A stretch of 64,000 bases of DNA from Marinomonas profundimaris (GTDB taxonomy: Bacteria; Pseudomonadota; Gammaproteobacteria; Pseudomonadales; Marinomonadaceae), in the NCBI RefSeq assembly GCF_000508165.1, contig NZ_AYOZ01000056.1:1-64000 (forward strand). The letters run 5' to 3'. How positions within the stretch are numbered: the first letter of the stretch is position 1; the number at the start of each line of letters is the position of its first letter. Shown here piece by piece: positions 1-9,524 of this stretch. Below the pieces are notes generated by a model. That model did no database searches. It worked only from the letters and a program-made list of their open reading frames with translations, and was not told the origin of the DNA. The position numbers were made by a program, and so were the translations under genes.

Positions 1-291
1 TGTCAGGGCTTTTTTACGTCTGAAATAAGGGTCTGAAAGCTGGATCAGAAAAGATCCATAAGCACTTATGACGAATTGAATGAGGTATTGGCCCAGTTTT
101 TATAGTTTATCCAAACGAAATATGAGAAACCTTGATGGCACAGCCATCAAGGTTTTTTTGTTTTAGGGCTATGAAGGTCGGTATATGTGGCATGAAAGTA
201 AATTGATCAATAGATTATCAAAGGCTTGGTTTCCTTGTGTATGATTGTACTATTTTGATTTGTAGGCCTAGCTGGTATTTTGGATGTTTGA
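1..291. other. window start, no gene assigned
   Basis: No open frame of useful length enters from the left edge: the three forward frames stop at about 21, 28 and 36. A plus-strand gene may end just inside the window, because a strong terminator follows at 127-159, but no recognisable protein can be read. A 23-codon open stretch in frame 1 (about 37-105, ending TAG) has no start codon and is too short to call. The rest (160-291) is the leader of the MFS gene. Confidence 0.5.
127..159 (+). terminator. Rho-independent terminator
   Basis: A perfect 13-bp stem (arms 127-139 and 143-155, loop ACA) runs into a T tract. It probably ends a plus-strand gene lying mostly to the left of the window. Confidence 0.85.
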
Positions 292-1554
292 ATGTATAAA
301 GACAATGCGGATACGTTGAAGAAAGAAGATCAATCTGAGGTAGATAAAACCAATATTCTTAAGTTAGTTATCTCTCAATTCTTCATCAATTTAGGTGATG
401 CTTTGATTAATCCAAAAGTAACGTTGCCATGGATTATGCAAAGCGTGGGTGCGCCTCTTTATCTATTAGGGTGGTTGGTTCCAATTCGGGAGTCGGGGTC
501 GCTGCTTCCTCAATTAATAATTGCTCATTTTATTTATAAGATAAAAACCAGAAAATGGGTTTGGGTTGCAGGAAGTATTTTTCAGTCTTTTTGTGTCGTG
601 GTTATTGGCTATGCAGCTTTATTTCTGAAGGGTGCGAATGCTGGCTGGGTAATCATTGCAGCTTTAATTTTCTTTAGTGTGGCGAGAGGATTTAATTCGG
701 TAGCTTCGAAAGATGTTTTAGGTAAAACCGTTGTTAAATCACAGCGCGGCCGAGTTGCCGGTTGGTCTTCAAGTATGGCTGGCTTCATCACGATTGGTAT
801 TGCTGTTGTGGTGTTGTCTTCCAATACAGACCTTTCTGGTCAAAGCTATTTCTATGTTTGGGGTGTTGTTGGAGCGGCGTTAATTTGGTTGTTTGCCGCT
901 GGCATATACTCTTTGATAAAAGAACCTTTAAGCGAAGTTAGGGATAAGAGTGCACCTTTTCTGGGTGTGTTTAACGAATTGGCTCTCCTGCAAACAGATT
1001 CTGTATTCCGCAACTTTGTTATAGCTCGGTCATTATTTTTGTGTGCTGCATTGAGTGCGCCCTATTATGTTGTTATTGCACAGCATAAATTCGATAACCG
1101 TATTTGGGTTTTAGGTGTATTTGTATTGGCAAGTGGTTTGGCTTCTTTGCTCTCATCACCATTTTGGGGCTTGTTTTCCGATTACTCTAGTCGAAAGGTC
1201 ATGATGGTGTCCTCATTGTTGAGTGCGTTGGTTGGGTGCGCTTTATTTCTTAGTGTGACATTTCTCTCTGACGATCTTTTTAGCCTGTGGCTTATTCCTA
1301 TTTTGTATTTTTTACTTAGCATTGCTCATCAAGGGATGAGGATTGGTCGTAAGACGTATCTGGTTAATTTAGGAGAAGGGAATCAACGTACGAGTTATGT
1401 TTCGGTTAGTAACACGATTATTGGCTTTATTCTATTGGGCATGAGTAGTATTGGTTTACTGACTTATGCGATTTCCTTTGAGCTTCTTGTTCTAATATTT
1501 TCGATAATTACTGTGATTGGCGTTGTGATGGTTGTTCGTTTACCAGAGGTGTGA
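292..1554 (+). CDS. MFS transporter, substrate unknown
   Basis: Integral inner-membrane protein of 420 residues, the usual major facilitator size, with about 12 hydrophobic segments and a charged loop near residues 205-225. A degenerate MFS signature (GLFSDYSSRK, about residue 300) sits in the loop after the eighth or so helix, and RGRVAGWSSSMAGF marks the first-half counterpart. The family moves small solutes by proton- or sodium-coupled transport, but nothing visible identifies the substrate or direction. It converges on the Lrp-type gene at 1602-2075. The Shine-Dalgarno before the ATG is weak. The family call is firm; a specific function is not possible. Confidence 0.8.
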   Translation: MYKDNADTLKKEDQSEVDKTNILKLVISQFFINLGDALINPKVTLPWIMQSVGAPLYLLGWLVPIRESGSLLPQLIIAHFIYKIKTRKWVWVAGSIFQSFCVVVIGYAALFLKGANAGWVIIAALIFFSVARGFNSVASKDVLGKTVVKSQRGRVAGWSSSMAGFITIGIAVVVLSSNTDLSGQSYFYVWGVVGAALIWLFAAGIYSLIKEPLSEVRDKSAPFLGVFNELALLQTDSVFRNFVIARSLFLCAALSAPYYVVIAQHKFDNRIWVLGVFVLASGLASLLSSPFWGLFSDYSSRKVMMVSSLLSALVGCALFLSVTFLSDDLFSLWLIPILYFLLSIAHQGMRIGRKTYLVNLGEGNQRTSYVSVSNTIIGFILLGMSSIGLLTYAISFELLVLIFSIITVIGVVMVVRLPEV

Positions 1555-1601
1555 TCAGAGGCGACACAATCGACGAGGACGCTCGGTGCCGCGATTTTAG
1601 G

Positions 1602-2075
1602 TTAGTTAGGAAGAGGTATTGATGGCGCGTGTTTTACACGGTTTAAAACGACGGTAGAAGTGAGGTCTCGTACACAAGGAAGACTGGCAAGTGATTCACC
1701 TAGAAAAGTAGATAAAGACGGTAAGTTTTCGCTGATGACTCGTAACCAGTAGTCTGCGTCTCCGCTTACGGAATAACATTCTAAAATCTGAGGAATGGCT
1801 TCTATGGCTTCTTTGAATTGTTTTTCAGAATTTTTGATGGTTTTATCGAGGGTGATGCTAACAAAAGCGGTGATTTGATAGCCTAATTCATTAGCATTGA
1901 GTTGTGTGAAATACGCTTCAATTAAATTGTTTTGTTCTAATCTTTGTAGGCGTCTTGAGCATTGAGATGGTGATAGGTTTACTTGTTCGGATAATGCGAC
2001 GTTGGTCAGCCTTGCGTTCGTTTGAAGCGCTTTGAGTAAACGCCAATCATAGCTGTCTAGTTCGATATTGTTCAT
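1602..2075 (-). CDS. Lrp/AsnC family transcriptional regulator
   Basis: DNA-binding regulator of 157 residues, typical of the family. The N-terminal winged helix-turn-helix spans about residues 8-60 (recognition helix around LSPSQCSRRLQRLEQ), followed by a ligand-sensing RAM domain (about 65-150) that also mediates oligomerisation. Family members respond to amino acids and usually act on neighbouring or own genes. The start is supported by an AAGGAACC ribosome-binding site a few bases upstream. It is convergent with the MFS transporter, so the neighbour does not reveal its target; an upstream region of about 270 bases may hold its own operator. Confidence 0.85.
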   Translation of the reverse strand: MNNIELDSYDWRLLKALQTNARLTNVALSEQVNLSPSQCSRRLQRLEQNNLIEAYFTQLNANELGYQITAFVSITLDKTIKNSEKQFKEAIEAIPQILECYSVSGDADYWLRVISENLPSLSTFLGESLASLPCVRDLTSTVVLNRVKHAPSIPLPN

Positions 2076-2280
2076 TCAAGGTTCCTTGTCAGTATCTTAT
2101 ATGTACTGCTTTTTTTATAGTAATTAAGCTGTTTTCAACTTGAGCATTTAGAATAAGGAGTTTTATAAAGTAAACAAGTTCAAAAACATGGTTTTTGCTA
2201 ATTTCTAGACATTTTTTTGCATGATTGGTTATTTATTGTCTGTTTTTATGAAATTAATTGAAATGGATACGGCACATATA

Positions 2281-2315
2281 AAAAATGCCGCTAATCATTG
2301 CAGATAGCGGCATTT
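2281..2315 (-). terminator. terminator of purEK
   Basis: An 11-bp stem (2283-2293 with 2305-2315) around an 11-base loop is followed on the minus strand by a T-rich run. It lies about 30 bases past the purK stop codon. Confidence 0.75.
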
Positions 2316-2346
2316 AATTGGTGCTTGATATTCGACGCGGTGCTGA

Positions 2347-3411
2347 TTACTTAGGTAGGTTTTTAGCTAACCATGCCAATGCTTCTGGGTAAGGTTGAGG
2401 CAACGTTATCTCAGTTAAGGCATTTTGCAATACATCAATCTCTCCAGAGCAAAAATTCAAGTGACCAACTTTTCTTCCAGGTCGTACTTCTTTTTTATAC
2501 CAATAAAGTTCTAAACCTTTGATGCTAAGCCATTGGTAGTCTAGGTCGACACCGATTAGGTTAATCATCATGCTTTGGTTTTTAACCTCTGCAGCGGCTA
2601 ATGGTAAGCCTGTAACGGCACGAACGTGGTTTTGGAATTGGCAAACGCTTGCGCCGGCTTGAGTCCAATGACCACTGTTATGGACACGGGGAGCAAGCTC
2701 ATTGATAAGTAGGTCATCGCCGATTCTAAAGCATTCCATCGCCATAACACCAACATAGTCTAAAGCGCCCATAAGTTTGCTGAGCATCGATTCTGCTTTG
2801 CTTTGTAAGGGCTTAAGGCGATCTAAGGGCGAAATGGAAGCATATAAGATACCATTAATATGCAGGTTAAGCGTCAAAGGGTAAAAATGCGTTTCGCCAT
2901 TTTTTCCTCGCACACCAACTAATGAGACTTCTTCATCGAAGTTGATGGCTTGTTCCGCAATCGCATAGCCTTTCCAGTCATCAGGAATTTGTGTTGCTTC
3001 TGATTGCTTCAACCAATATTGGCCTTTGCCATCGTAGCCACCACGACGACGTTTCATTAGTACACGTTCGCCCAGTGCTTGATAAGCCTGCTGAGCACTT
3101 GAGTCACTTTCTACTGGAAACCATGGTGCCGTTGATAGCTCAAGGCGATCAATCCATTGTTTTTGAGTTAGGCGATCTGCAAGTTGGGGGAAGGTGCCTA
3201 AATTAACGAAATTATTGTGTGTTGCGAGCTGTTTGGTCGCGACCGTTTCTGGCCACTCTTCTCTTTCTGCTGTAACAACATCGGTTGGCTTTAGTGGTAA
3301 CGTCTCTGTTGACTCTATATCAACAGGGCGAACATCAATGCCAAGAGGTGTACCTGCTTGTTTAAGCATTGCGCCAAGTTGTCCTGCACCTAATACCCAT
3401 AAGACTGACAT
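2347..3411 (-). CDS. purK: 5-(carboxyamino)imidazole ribonucleotide synthase
   Basis: ATP-grasp enzyme of purine synthesis that carboxylates aminoimidazole ribonucleotide with bicarbonate and ATP to give N5-CAIR, the substrate of PurE. The 354-residue length matches bacterial PurK. Visible features are the N-terminal nucleotide-binding start (VLGAGQLGAMLKQA), the ATP-grasp segment MKRRRGGYDGKGQ (about residues 118-130), the EEVSLVGVRG strand and the metal/phosphate segment INELAPRVHNSGH. It follows purE with only three bases between stop and start, so the two are translated from one mRNA. A terminator lies just downstream. Confidence 0.97.
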   Translation of the reverse strand: MSVLWVLGAGQLGAMLKQAGTPLGIDVRPVDIESTETLPLKPTDVVTAEREEWPETVATKQLATHNNFVNLGTFPQLADRLTQKQWIDRLELSTAPWFPVESDSSAQQAYQALGERVLMKRRRGGYDGKGQYWLKQSEATQIPDDWKGYAIAEQAINFDEEVSLVGVRGKNGETHFYPLTLNLHINGILYASISPLDRLKPLQSKAESMLSKLMGALDYVGVMAMECFRIGDDLLINELAPRVHNSGHWTQAGASVCQFQNHVRAVTGLPLAAAEVKNQSMMINLIGVDLDYQWLSIKGLELYWYKKEVRPGRKVGHLNFCSGEIDVLQNALTEITLPQPYPEALAWLAKNLPK

Positions 3412-3414
3412 AGA

Positions 3415-3906
3415 TTAAGCCTCTCTAGGGTCTGGGTTCGCTAAAACCGTTTCTGTCTGTTTTGCTCTAAACGCTTCAATTTTGTTTGCCAGTTCCGCAT
3501 TGGTAATGGCTAAGATTTGGCATGCTAGGAGACCCGCATTGAACGCACCAGCGGTACCAATTGCTAATGTACCTACCGCAACGCCTTTTGGCATTTGAGC
3601 AATAGACAGCAAACTATCCATACCATTTAGCGCCTTACTTTGTACTGGCACACCAAGAACAGGTAGACGTGTATGTGCGGCCACCATACCTGGTAAGTGT
3701 GCTGCACCGCCAGCGCCACCAATAATGACTTTGAAGCCTTTATCTACGGCGCTTTCTGCAAACTCTGCAAGTTTGACGGGAGTTCTATGAGCAGAAACCA
3801 CTTCTACATGATAGCTGACGCCTAGAGCGTCCATGATTTCAGCGGCGCCTTCCATTGTAGCCCAGTCACTTTTTGAACCCATTATTAGGGCAACTTCTGC
3901 TTGCAA
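3415..3906 (-). CDS. purE: N5-CAIR mutase
   Basis: Class I PurE, which converts N5-CAIR to CAIR in purine synthesis, directly after PurK's step. The MGSKSDW phosphate-binding motif, SAHRTP and the glycine-rich [12 protein letters not shown] segment are intact. I place the start at a TTG (3906) because an AGGAG lies at ideal spacing before it and the product (163 residues) has the standard length. An in-frame ATG at 3951 would add 15 residues but has no ribosome-binding site. First gene of the purEK pair. Confidence 0.93.
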   Translation of the reverse strand: MQAEVALIMGSKSDWATMEGAAEIMDALGVSYHVEVVSAHRTPVKLAEFAESAVDKGFKVIIGGAGGAAHLPGMVAAHTRLPVLGVPVQSKALNGMDSLLSIAQMPKGVAVGTLAIGTAGAFNAGLLACQILAITNAELANKIEAFRAKQTETVLANPDPREA

Positions 3907-4106
3907 AACATTTCTCCTGTCGGTGGCAATCAACGTGGTGCTAAGGGGCATAATACGTTGAGTAGATAAGTAATTCGTCTGGAATAACTGAGGCCTAACA
4001 CAGTGATGCCAGAGAGATAATGGGCGCTAATATAGCCGATTTTGAAGAAAACAGCGAGTGTTCAGGTGATTTGAGCAGGGTTGAATGCGTAATAGTGAGA
4101 TAAAAG

Positions 4107-4128
4107 AAGAGCGACTAAAGTCGCTCTT
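4107..4128 (-). terminator. terminator overlapping the mgsA stop codon
   Basis: A 10-bp perfect stem (4107-4116 with 4119-4128) contains the TAG of mgsA in its loop region and is followed on the minus strand by CTTTTAT. Confidence 0.7.
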
Positions 4129-4585
4129 GAAGATATTTTTCATAATCAGGAATTTGTCTTTCAAACTCTGTCTCAAAAAGAGGAGACGAGACGAGAAAAT
4201 TCGCAGAGGAAACGCTGCAAGCGATAGGGATGTTCCAGACGGCCGCAACACGAAGTAATGCTTTAATATCTGGATCATGTGGCATAGGTTCAAAGGGATC
4301 CCAGAAAAAGATCAAGACATCTATTTTTCCTTCTGCGATTAACCCACCTAATTGTTGATCGCCACCAAGCGGACCACTGATAAGCGACTTTACAGGCACA
4401 TTTAATTGCTTCTGCATTAAATGGCCAGTTGTCCCGGTCGCCATTAGATTGTGTTTGATAAGCTTTTCTTTGTGCTTCTCTGCCCAATCTATCAGCGCTG
4501 GTTTCATGTTATCGTGCGCTACCAGAGCGACGTTTTTACGCTCTGGAGTCGTGATGGTCTTTTGCTGCAACGTTTTACTCTTCAC
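4115..4585 (-). CDS. mgsA: methylglyoxal synthase
   Basis: Converts dihydroxyacetone phosphate to methylglyoxal and phosphate, a bypass of lower glycolysis that frees phosphate when triose phosphates accumulate. At 156 residues it matches the E. coli enzyme (152). The phosphate-binding and catalytic segment SGPLGGDQQLGG (catalytic Asp about residue 76) and the FFWDPFEPMPHDPDIKALLR block are conserved. The start is a GTG with GAGGAA upstream, overlapping the pyk stop; only five bases separate the genes, so it is co-transcribed with pyk. Its place directly after pyk is noteworthy (see findings). Confidence 0.95.
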   Translation of the reverse strand: MKSKTLQQKTITTPERKNVALVAHDNMKPALIDWAEKHKEKLIKHNLMATGTTGHLMQKQLNVPVKSLISGPLGGDQQLGGLIAEGKIDVLIFFWDPFEPMPHDPDIKALLRVAAVWNIPIACSVSSANFLVSSPLFETEFERQIPDYEKYLQERL

Positions 4586-4590
4586 TGGGC

Positions 4591-6039
4591 TTATTCCTCG
4601 GCAGCGCCGACTTTTACAACCTTCATCATGTTGGTTGTGCCGTAGCTCACTAAATGATCGCCTTTCGTCACAATGACAAGGTCGCCATTATTGATTAGGC
4701 CAAGTGATTTAACGTGTTCAACCAAACCAGTAACAATGGTGTCCACATTGAATTCTTGTGAAGAGAAAGCCACTGGTGTTACGCCGCGGTAAAGATTTAC
4801 TTTGTTTAGCGTTGCTTGATTTGGAGACAATGCATAAATCGGCAAACCAGAGCTAATACGAGACATTAGAAGCGGTGTTGTGCCAGACTCTGTCAAACTG
4901 ATGATCGCTTTTACGCCTTCTAAATGGTTCGCTGCATACATTGCAGACATGGCAATGGTTTCGTCTACACTGGTGAAAGTAACGTCGATACGGTGTTTTG
5001 AACGATTGATTGCAGGTTGCTTTTCAGCGCCCAAACAAACTCGATTCATCGTATGGATAACTTCTTCAGGGTATTTTCCGGCCGCCGTTTCAGCAGACAA
5101 CATAACCGCATCGGTGCCATCAAGAACTGCATTGGCGACGTCAAACACTTCTGCGCGCGTTGGCATTGCACTGGTAATCATGGTTTCCATCATTTGTGTT
5201 GCCGTGATAACCGGACGGTTCAACTGGCGGCAGCGCTTGATCATGTGCTTTTGAACGCCAATCAATTCTGCGTCACCAATTTCAACGCCCAAATCACCAC
5301 GAGCAACCATGACTGCATCGGAGGCAAGAATGATCGCATCCAGTGTTTCGTTGTCGGCAACAGCTTCGGCACGTTCTACTTTAGAAACGATTCCAGCTTT
5401 AAGGCCAGCGGCTTCCGCTAAAGCGCGAGCTTCATGGAGATCTGCGGCACTGCGAGGAAACGAAACAGCAAGGTAATCGGCTTTTAATGCTGCCGCTGTT
5501 TTGATGTCTTCTTTGTCTTTTTCTGTCAATGCTGCAGCAGAAAGTCCACCGCCTTGGCGGTTGATGCCTTTGTTATTCGACAGCGGGCCACCAACAAGGA
5601 CTTTGGTAATGACTTCTGTGCCTTTTACTTCAAGGACTTCAAGAACCACACGACCGTCATCTAGAAGTAGTACGTTTCCAGGTTGAGAGTCTGATGCTAG
5701 TTGAGGGTAATCAATACCAACGCGACTTTCGTCACCTGCGTTTTTATCAAAGCCCACATCTAGGATAAATGTCGCGCCATCTTGAAGTTCAACTTTCGTC
5801 TCTTTAAAACGAGCAATTCGTATCTTAGGGCCTTGCAGGTCGCCAAGAATAGCGACATGGCGGTTGTTCTTTTTCGCCATCGCTCGAACAACTTCTGCTC
5901 GATTAATGTGGTCTTCTGGTTGACCATGAGAGAAATTTAATCGAAAGACATTGGCGCCAGCCAGAATCAATTTTTCAATCATTTCTGGAGTGCTAGAAGC
6001 GGGGCCTAAAGTAGCAACAATTTTAGTTCTACGAGTCAT
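4591..6039 (-). CDS. pyk: pyruvate kinase
   Basis: Transfers phosphate from phosphoenolpyruvate to ADP, giving pyruvate and ATP, in the last step of glycolysis and the Entner-Doudoroff route. Conserved segments include the N-terminal [29 protein letters not shown], the signature [10 protein letters not shown] and [16 protein letters not shown]; the C-terminal regulatory domain is present. From the ATG at 6039 the protein has 482 residues, close to E. coli PykA. A TTG at 6051 is an upstream alternative without a better ribosome-binding site. It lies 69 bases after gap and is followed at once by mgsA. Confidence 0.96.
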   Translation of the reverse strand: MTRRTKIVATLGPASSTPEMIEKLILAGANVFRLNFSHGQPEDHINRAEVVRAMAKKNNRHVAILGDLQGPKIRIARFKETKVELQDGATFILDVGFDKNAGDESRVGIDYPQLASDSQPGNVLLLDDGRVVLEVLEVKGTEVITKVLVGGPLSNNKGINRQGGGLSAAALTEKDKEDIKTAAALKADYLAVSFPRSAADLHEARALAEAAGLKAGIVSKVERAEAVADNETLDAIILASDAVMVARGDLGVEIGDAELIGVQKHMIKRCRQLNRPVITATQMMETMITSAMPTRAEVFDVANAVLDGTDAVMLSAETAAGKYPEEVIHTMNRVCLGAEKQPAINRSKHRIDVTFTSVDETIAMSAMYAANHLEGVKAIISLTESGTTPLLMSRISSGLPIYALSPNQATLNKVNLYRGVTPVAFSSQEFNVDTIVTGLVEHVKSLGLINNGDLVIVTKGDHLVSYGTTNMMKVVKVGAAEE

Positions 6040-6085
6040 TTTATTTACCAAAGATTAGAAAGCTTGAAGTGAAGTATAAGAGACG

Positions 6086-6111
6086 ACGAAGGCTGCGTCA
6101 GCAGCCTTCGT
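6086..6111 (-). other. gap-pyk intergenic hairpin
   Basis: An 11-bp stem (6086-6096 with 6101-6111, four-base loop) lies directly after the gap stop codon. No T tract follows on the minus strand, so it looks more like a partial terminator or an mRNA-stabilising structure than a full stop. It would let gap be expressed more strongly than pyk and mgsA. Confidence 0.5.
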
Positions 6112-6120
6112 GTATTTTGA

Positions 6121-7134
6121 CTATTTAGCAGTCATTAATGCGATAGTATTGTCGAGCATTCGGTTTGAGAATCCCCATTCGTTGTCATACCAAGCCATAA
6201 TTTTCACTAGTTTGCCCTGAACACGAGTTTGCGTAGCGTCAAAGTTTGAAGTGAAAGCGCTGTGGTTGAAATCAGAAGACACTAAAGGCTCGTGATTAAC
6301 GTGCAACACTTCAGCAAGAATTGGGTCTGCTTTAATGGCGTCTTCGATGATTTTGTTTACTTCTTCAGCCGTTGTTTCACGCGGTGCTAAGAAGGTCAAA
6401 TCGACTAAAGAAACGTTGATCGTTGGTACGCGAACAGCCATACCATCAAACTTACCTTGAAGCTCAGGAACCACTAAACCAACTGCGGCCGCGGCACCGG
6501 TTTTGCTTGGAATCATGTTCATGGCAGCAGCACGAGCACGATAAAGGTCTTCATGGTATACATCTGACAGACGTTGGTCGTTTGTGTAAGCATGAATCGT
6601 TGTCATTAGGCCACTTTCAATGCCCAATTTGTCGCTCAATGGTTTTGCAACAGGCGCTAAGCAGTTTGTTGTACAAGATGCATTGGAAATAACCGTCATA
6701 GCAGACGTTAATACATTTTGGTTAACACCGTAAACAACGGTTGCATCAACATCTTTACCTGGTGCTGAAATGATAACTTTTTTAGCGCCCGCAGTAATGT
6801 GTGCGCTGGCTTTTTCTTTTGTAGTGAAAAAGCCAGTGCATTCGTAAACAACATCTACACCTAGCTCTGCCCAAGGAAGGTCAGCAGGGTTACGTTCTGA
6901 GAATGTGCGGATTTTATCTTTGTTGATATACAGCGCTTCATCATCAAAGGTGACTTCTTCGTTAAAACGACCATGGACCGTATCGTATTTTGTTAAATGA
7001 GCATTGGTTTTTGAGTCGCCAAGATCATTAATTGCAACTATTTGAATTTGGTCGCGCTTACCTGATTCGTATAGCGCTCTAAGTGTGTTGCGTCCAATGC
7101 GTCCATAACCGTTGATAGCTACCTTAATCGTCAT
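6121..7134 (-). CDS. gap: type I glyceraldehyde-3-phosphate dehydrogenase
   Basis: Oxidises and phosphorylates glyceraldehyde 3-phosphate to 1,3-bisphosphoglycerate. The dinucleotide fold begins INGYGRIGR, the Asp of AINDLGD points to NAD specificity, and the catalytic Cys lies in SNASCTTNC (about residue 154). From the ATG at 7134 it has 337 residues; the GTG two codons earlier lies inside the AGAGGTGAG ribosome-binding site, so the ATG is preferred. The form resembles the HexR-controlled gap of pseudomonads. A HexR-type site and a 26-bp palindrome lie upstream. Divergent from edd. Confidence 0.96.
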   Translation of the reverse strand: MTIKVAINGYGRIGRNTLRALYESGKRDQIQIVAINDLGDSKTNAHLTKYDTVHGRFNEEVTFDDEALYINKDKIRTFSERNPADLPWAELGVDVVYECTGFFTTKEKASAHITAGAKKVIISAPGKDVDATVVYGVNQNVLTSAMTVISNASCTTNCLAPVAKPLSDKLGIESGLMTTIHAYTNDQRLSDVYHEDLYRARAAAMNMIPSKTGAAAAVGLVVPELQGKFDGMAVRVPTINVSLVDLTFLAPRETTAEEVNKIIEDAIKADPILAEVLHVNHEPLVSSDFNHSAFTSNFDATQTRVQGKLVKIMAWYDNEWGFSNRMLDNTIALMTAK

Positions 7135-7162
7135 ACTCACCTCTAAAATAGTGCGGGAATTA

Positions 7163-7188
7163 CAAAGTGTTCGAATTCGAACACTTTG
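7163..7188. promoter_or_regulatory. perfect 26-bp palindrome upstream of gap
   Basis: CAAAGTGTTCGAA is followed immediately by its exact reverse complement, with no spacer. It starts about 30 bases before the gap start codon and is distinct in sequence from the HexR sites. It could be an operator for another dimeric regulator, or a hairpin in the gap 5' leader. No factor can be assigned. Confidence 0.7.
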
Positions 7189-7208
7189 CGTTCAATAATG
7201 TTCTTTGA

Positions 7209-7223
7209 TGTAAAAATACTACA
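7209..7223 (-). promoter_or_regulatory. HexR-type operator before gap
   Basis: On the minus strand this reads TGTAGTATTTTTACA, which has the same TGTA-N7-TACA form as the two sites before edd. It lies 75-90 bases upstream of the gap start. HexR sites of this kind are established for proteobacterial gap and edd; the assignment here is by sequence similarity. Confidence 0.7.
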
Positions 7224-7373
7224 TAAGTAAATTTCTAAGCAAGGATTAGTAACAAATCCATCTTAATATGGCTAAGTTTTGATCAAATAATGATCGTTGT
7301 CTAATATTGTACAGAGATATGTTACAAACGTTCGATTATTTTAACTGAAATAGTGGCTCTTTCGAATCTTTTA

Positions 7374-7388
7374 TGTAAAAAAATTACA
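7374..7388 (+). promoter_or_regulatory. HexR-type operator, distal edd site
   Basis: TGTAAAAAAATTACA, TGTA-N7-TACA with near-palindromic symmetry. It lies about 140 bases upstream of edd, 70 bases from the proximal site (centre to centre). Confidence 0.75.
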
Positions 7389-7443
7389 AGAAAGCGGTTT
7401 TTTATCACTTTACCTGCGTTTTAAGCGTGAAATAAATTAAAAA

Positions 7444-7458
7444 TGTAGTAATATTACA
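7444..7458 (+). promoter_or_regulatory. HexR-type operator, proximal edd site
   Basis: TGTAGTAATATTACA, the best match of the three to the published HexR consensus. Its end lies about 70 bases before the edd start codon, a position suited to repression. Confidence 0.8.
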
Positions 7459-7526
7459 TAAATTATTATATTCAACTGCACAGTCAGGCAGCTGAATAAA
7501 AAAACGAATAAGCAGTGGAGAGAAGC

Positions 7527-9341
7527 ATGAACCCGATTGTTGCTAAGGTAACGAACGACATAATTGAACGAAGCAAAGTGTTGCGCGATCAATACCTTAA
7601 AGATATGAAAAAAGCGCAAGAGCAAGGTCCACATAGGGGAACATTGTCTTGTGGTAACTTGGCTCATGGCTTCGCGGCATGCAAACCTCAAGACAAACAA
7701 AAGCTGACAATGATGGAAGAGGCCAATATTGGTATTGTATCTTCTTACAATGATATGTTGTCGGCGCATCAACCATACGAACATTATCCAGATAAAATTC
7801 GTGCGGCGGTCCAAGAAATGGGTTCCATTGCGCAATTCGCAGGCGGTGTGCCAGCGATGTGTGATGGCGTTACTCAAGGGCAAGATGGCATGGAACTGAG
7901 TTTGTTCAGTCGTGACAATATTGCACAGGGTGCCGCAATTGCTCTTTCCCATAACATGTTCGACTCAGCTATCTATCTCGGAATTTGTGACAAGATAGTG
8001 CCTGGGTTATTGATTGCCGCTTTACGCTTTGGCCATTTGCCTGCTTTGTTTATTCCAGCAGGGCCTATGCGTTCCGGTATCACGAATGCGGCAAAGTCAG
8101 CTGTTCGCCAACGTTTTGCTCAAGGTAAAGCATCACGTGATGAATTGCTTGAAGCCGAGTCTGCTTCTTATCACAGTGCAGGTACTTGTACTTTTTATGG
8201 AACGGCCAACTCAAATCAGCTTTTGGTTGAGATAATGGGTCTTCAATTGCCCGGTTCGTCCTTTGTTAACCCAGATGATCCATTGCGTGACGCACTAACA
8301 AAATACGCGGCTCAGTTATCGACGAAAATCACCGCATTGGGTCGAGATTATCGTCCTCTTTATGAGATTGTCGATGAGAAAAGCATTGTAAACTCGATCG
8401 TTGGTTTGTTGGCGACAGGTGGTTCGACGAACCATACGATGCATATTGTCGCGTACGCACGAGCGGCGGGAATTATTGTCAATTGGGATGATTTTTCTGC
8501 GCTATCGAAAGTAGTGCCTTCAATGACGCGTATCTACCCTAACGGGCAAGCAGATATTAACCACTTTCATGCCGCTGGCGGTATGACATTTTTGGTTAAG
8601 CAGCTGCTGAAAGGCGGTTTGCTGCATGAAGACGTAAATACAATTGTCGGCAAAGGCTTGTCTCATTACACGAAAGAACCTTTTCTAGATGGCGATACAT
8701 TGATTTGGCGTGATGGTCCGGAAGAAAGCCTGGATTTGGATGTTGTACGTCCAATTGAAAACCCTTTCAGTAAAGAAGGCGGCCTGTCTTTATTGAAAGG
8801 CAATCTTGGTCGTTCTGTTATTAAAGTTTCTGCGGTAGCCGAAGAGAATCGTATTGTAGAAGCGCCAGCGGTTATTTTCCACAGCCAGAACGCTCTAGCT
8901 GAAGCGATTGCGAGCGGTGAACTTAAGCGAGATTGTGTTGCGGTCGTACGTTTTCAAGGTCCAAAAGCGTTAGGTATGCCAGAACTGCATAAATTGACCC
9001 CGTACCTGATTAATTTACAGGATCAGGGTTATAAAGTGGCATTGGTAACCGATGGCCGTATGTCTGGAGCGTCAGGTAAAGTGCCTGCGGCGATTCATCT
9101 TACTCCGGAAGCGTTGGCTGGCGGTTTGATTGCCAAATTGAAAGACGGTGATATGGTTCGGCTTGATGCGGTTGAAGGCACGTTGTCTGCGCTTATTTCT
9201 GATGAAGAGTTAAACAGTCGCGAAGCAGCACAGCACGATTTAACAGATTCCCACCAAGGTATGGGGCGCGAGCTGTTTAGTGCTCAACGTATTTTAGTAA
9301 GTGGCGCCGAGCAAGGTGCTTGCAGTTTGTTCAATGATTAA
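7527..9341 (+). CDS. edd: phosphogluconate dehydratase
   Basis: Iron-sulfur dehydratase that turns 6-phosphogluconate into KDPG, the committed step of the Entner-Doudoroff pathway. The cluster cysteines are visible in [24 protein letters not shown] and GICDKIVPG, and the C-terminal [18 protein letters not shown] block is intact. The ATG at 7527 is chosen over a GTG at 7515 because GTGGAGAG serves as its ribosome-binding site; the resulting 604 residues match E. coli Edd (603). No eda lies beside it. Two HexR-type sites lie upstream and two terminators follow. Confidence 0.96.
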   Translation: MNPIVAKVTNDIIERSKVLRDQYLKDMKKAQEQGPHRGTLSCGNLAHGFAACKPQDKQKLTMMEEANIGIVSSYNDMLSAHQPYEHYPDKIRAAVQEMGSIAQFAGGVPAMCDGVTQGQDGMELSLFSRDNIAQGAAIALSHNMFDSAIYLGICDKIVPGLLIAALRFGHLPALFIPAGPMRSGITNAAKSAVRQRFAQGKASRDELLEAESASYHSAGTCTFYGTANSNQLLVEIMGLQLPGSSFVNPDDPLRDALTKYAAQLSTKITALGRDYRPLYEIVDEKSIVNSIVGLLATGGSTNHTMHIVAYARAAGIIVNWDDFSALSKVVPSMTRIYPNGQADINHFHAAGGMTFLVKQLLKGGLLHEDVNTIVGKGLSHYTKEPFLDGDTLIWRDGPEESLDLDVVRPIENPFSKEGGLSLLKGNLGRSVIKVSAVAEENRIVEAPAVIFHSQNALAEAIASGELKRDCVAVVRFQGPKALGMPELHKLTPYLINLQDQGYKVALVTDGRMSGASGKVPAAIHLTPEALAGGLIAKLKDGDMVRLDAVEGTLSALISDEELNSREAAQHDLTDSHQGMGRELFSAQRILVSGAEQGACSLFND

Positions 9342-9384
9342 ACCTTTCCTCTGACTACTAACGTTTGTTAGTAAATGGTGTTTG

Positions 9385-9411
9385 GGGGCTTGTTTCAAGC
9401 CCCATTTTTTT
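9385..9411 (+). terminator. edd terminator 1
   Basis: An 8-bp G/C-rich stem (9385-9392 with 9396-9403, loop TTT) is followed by A and eight T. Confidence 0.85.
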
Positions 9412-9436
9412 GCCTGAAATTTGTTTTTATGGACAT

Positions 9437-9474
9437 AAAAAAGCCGGAATCTATTGCAAGATTCCGGCTTTTTT
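9437..9474. terminator. bidirectional terminator, edd/putP
   Basis: A 16-bp perfect stem (9437-9452 with 9459-9474) with A and T runs at its ends can stop transcription from edd (plus) and putP (minus). Confidence 0.9.
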
Positions 9475-9524
9475 AGTGATGCATTCGATGTGTTTACACC
9501 GAGTACATAAGATACAAGGGATTA

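Noticed and set aside
37..105. Short open stretch reading like a protein C-terminus (…ELNEVLAQFL)
   Set aside because: It is preceded by an in-frame stop at 34-36, has no start codon and covers only 23 codons; no gene can be supported.
7437..7952. 171-codon minus-strand frame across the edd start
   Set aside because: It is antisense to edd and crosses its operators; composition (Cys/His/Phe-rich) is that of a shadow frame.
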